Source of the DNA: Burkholderiales bacterium
Lineage (GTDB): Bacteria > Pseudomonadota > Gammaproteobacteria > Burkholderiales > Usitatibacteraceae
Direction of reading: 5' to 3'
Length of the DNA: 6,836 nt
Assembly: GCA_025350945.1 (NCBI GenBank)
Contig: JANXWW010000359.1
Span: forward strand, 1 to 6,836
Both the position numbers and the translations under genes were made by a program. The notes below the pieces were generated by a model, which worked only from the letters and a program-made list of their open reading frames with translations, had not been told where the DNA came from and ran no database searches. Position 1 is the first letter of the stretch; each line of letters begins with the position of its first letter. Shown one piece after another: positions 5,458 through 6,836 of this stretch.

Positions 5458-6315
5458 TTACTTCGCCAGCAATTTCGGCAACATCACAGACAACTCGTAA
5501 TCCAGCATCTTTGAAATCGTCGCAACTTTATCCTTGCCGCTCATCGCGTCATAGGCTGAAACGGTTACAGCGCCGTCTTGCGGGCGGGTGACGACCCGTG
5601 TTGTAGCGGCAGCGGTGGCCTCTTGCTTGAGCACGGTCCATGTTTTGGTATCGATGAGCAACATCTGAATGTAGACATAGGGTGCAATAAAAGCAGTTGC
5701 AGGTGATGCGGGTGCTGATTTGTCAGCGCGCTTGGCAGGCGGTTGCGTGGCTGGCGGCGCGGTTGGCAGACCCGCTTGCTGATTATCCGAATAAAAACCC
5801 AGTCCGAAAAAACTGCCCGCTGCAACGGCGGATTTGCCCATTTTGGCGTGGGCTTGATCAGGAAATTTTGTGACGAGTATCAGCCTATCGACCACCGCAG
5901 TTTCCATAGCATCACGAACGTTGGGCAGCAAATTAGCGAGTGATATGCCAGCGTCGAGCAAGTCGGTTTGCCGAATAAAAAGTTTTGGTTCATTCACCGC
6001 CAGCAATTTGACACTTGCATTAGGCTCGGCGCGCTTGATTAAACCGTCCACCGCTTTCAAGGTGTATTCATCGAACACCGCTTGCGGCATGACGAGATCG
6101 ATCTTCTGAATTTCCTGCTTTTGTGTCACCGTGGCTGGCTGATTGGTCACCACATAAAGCCGGTCGCCAATCAGCGAAAGTACACCGTAACGAGTGCTGG
6201 ATGTTTTCACTGCATCTGTCTGGGCAAAAACTGGGGCGCTGCCAACCAAAATAAATGCCGCAATCAAACCCTTGCCAATATCAAGACAACAACTAACGAA
6301 CGACGCTTTTTTCAT
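5458..6315 (-). CDS. secreted protein of unknown function
   Basis: The product has 285 residues and I do not recognise its family. The N-terminus looks like a signal peptide: MKK, a hydrophobic stretch (LIAAFILVGSA) and a likely signal-peptidase I site after APVFA (residue 31). The two Cys at 9-10 precede the hydrophobic core and do not form a lipobox. After cleavage there is a RYGVLSLIGDRLYVVT segment (42-57) and an alpha/beta region with VVDRLILVTKF (141-151). A low-complexity Pro/Ala/Lys linker follows at about 183-207, then a second folded part beginning APYVYIQMLLIDTKTWTVL (211-229). The C-terminus is DYELSVMLPKLL. A periplasmic location is inferred. The ATG at 6315 is preceded by a purine-rich AAGAAGAA at acceptable spacing. 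It is the first gene after the alaS-side hairpin, 27 bp ahead of the Nudix gene. Confidence 0.7.
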   Translation of the reverse strand: MKKASFVSCCLDIGKGLIAAFILVGSAPVFAQTDAVKTSSTRYGVLSLIGDRLYVVTNQPATVTQKQEIQKIDLVMPQAVFDEYTLKAVDGLIKRAEPNASVKLLAVNEPKLFIRQTDLLDAGISLANLLPNVRDAMETAVVDRLILVTKFPDQAHAKMGKSAVAAGSFFGLGFYSDNQQAGLPTAPPATQPPAKRADKSAPASPATAFIAPYVYIQMLLIDTKTWTVLKQEATAAATTRVVTRPQDGAVTVSAYDAMSGKDKVATISKMLDYELSVMLPKLLAK

Positions 6316-6372
6316 TTCAATTCTTCTTTTAAATTTTCGCTTGCAAGATGATGCTTGATAATTGCAGACCTA

Positions 6373-6401
6373 CTCCTTCCCCTGGGGTTCAGGGGAAGGA
6401 G
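6373..6401. repeat. perfect 12-bp-stem palindrome between alaS and the secreted-protein gene
   Basis: CTCCTTCCCCTG (6373-6384) pairs perfectly with CAGGGGAAGGAG (6390-6401) around a 5-nt loop. On the minus strand it follows the alaS stop by about 55 nt. No U-tract follows it, so it is not a standard intrinsic terminator. Its pyrimidine-rich and purine-rich arms recall the hairpins inside the 3476-3676 element, suggesting a dispersed palindrome family. Confidence 0.85.
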
Positions 6402-6455
6402 CTGAGCGTGACACTTTGAATAAGTCGCATCATTTACGAAGCACTACATGCCGCG

Positions 6456-6836
6456 TTATTTTGCCGCAACCCAGGCCTGCACCGACGCCAGCGCAGGTGC
6501 TAATTGCGACGGATCCGTGCCACCCGCCATCGCCATGTCCGGCTTGCCACCACCTTTGCCGCCGACCTGTTGGGCAACGTGATTGACCAACTCACCGGCC
6601 TTATATTTCGCGATTAAATCAGGGGTGACACCAGCCGCGATTTGCACTTTATCGCCTTCCACAACGGCAAGCACAATCACGCCCGACTTCAGTTTATTTT
6701 TAACTTGATCCATCGTATCGCGCAGACCTTTGGCGTCGACTCCTTCAAGTTTGGCGGCAAGCACTTTTACGCCGTTAACGTCCACCGCTTGGCTTAATAG
6801 ATCATCGCCTTGTGAGGCGGCTACTTTGGATTTCAA
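6456..6836 (-). CDS. alaS: alanyl-tRNA synthetase, C-terminal part (5' end beyond window)
   Basis: The 126 codons from the window edge to a TAA at 6458-6456 match the C-terminal (DHHA1/C-Ala) region of AlaRS. The decisive motif is VGGKGGGKPDMAMAGG, near the canonical GGKGGGRPDMAQAGG. Preceding strands GVKVLAAKLEGVD and SGVIVLAVVEGDKVQIAAGV are also typical. The protein ends with the AWVAAK-like tail usual for full-length AlaRS, so the 3' end is intact. The enzyme charges tRNA-Ala; the catalytic and editing domains lie outside the window. The TTG at the very edge is an internal codon, not the start. Confidence 0.95.
   Translation of the reverse strand: MKSKVAASQGDDLLSQAVDVNGVKVLAAKLEGVDAKGLRDTMDQVKNKLKSGVIVLAVVEGDKVQIAAGVTPDLIAKYKAGELVNHVAQQVGGKGGGKPDMAMAGGTDPSQLAPALASVQAWVAAK

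Noticed and set aside
4999..5514. 171-codon plus-strand ORF opposite the Nudix gene
   Set aside because: It is antisense to a protein with intact zinc ribbon and Nudix motifs, shows no domain-like sequence, and extends into the end of another minus-strand gene.

Overview
The window reads as a stretch of betaproteobacterial chromosome, probably Burkholderiales or a relative. The reasons are a stand-alone Bug-type (TctC-like) solute receptor, a typical AlaRS C-terminus, small hypothetical families common in that class, intermediate base composition, and C/G-rich palindromic repeats between genes. No phage, insertion-sequence, CRISPR or RNA gene was seen.

Layout, left to right. (1) Positions 1-935, minus: a Bug-family periplasmic binding protein, cut at its C-terminus by the window edge. 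A possible 33-codon leader ORF (932-1033, minus) sits just upstream; it has a near-perfect Shine-Dalgarno and an ATGA overlap with the receptor start. (2) Positions 1075-2666, plus: a tight three-gene cluster divergent from the receptor. It encodes a glyoxalase-like (VOC) protein, a DUF1499 protein with two plausible translation starts, and a small membrane protein with an HExxH motif. (3) Positions 2734-3435, minus: a GAF-domain protein related to free methionine-(R)-sulfoxide reductase that lacks two of the three usual cysteines. (4) Positions 3476-3676: two 50-bp arms in inverted orientation (49/50 identical), each with its own C/G-rich hairpin, flanking a 101-bp core. (5) Positions 3710-6315, minus: a run of three genes encoding a secreted protein of unknown function, a zinc-ribbon Nudix hydrolase, and a PLP-dependent Cys/Met-metabolism enzyme. 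(6) Positions 6456-6836, minus: the 3' end of alaS, separated from the preceding run by about 140 bp that contains a perfect 12-bp-stem hairpin.

How the parts may work together: the Nudix and PLP-enzyme genes touch (stop and possible start overlap as TTGA) and are almost certainly co-transcribed. The secreted-protein gene 27 bp upstream of them may belong to the same transcript. A sulfur-amino-acid theme (Cys/Met PLP enzyme, fRMsr-like GAF protein) is suggestive, but the inverted repeat between the two genes argues against treating them as one simple operon. The plus-strand cluster has gaps of 9 and 2 bp and looks like one transcript, but its joint function is unknown.

No clearly new multi-gene system is evident. 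The observations most worth testing are the putative leader ORF of the Bug receptor, the 201-bp inverted-repeat element, and the alternative internal start of the DUF1499 gene.
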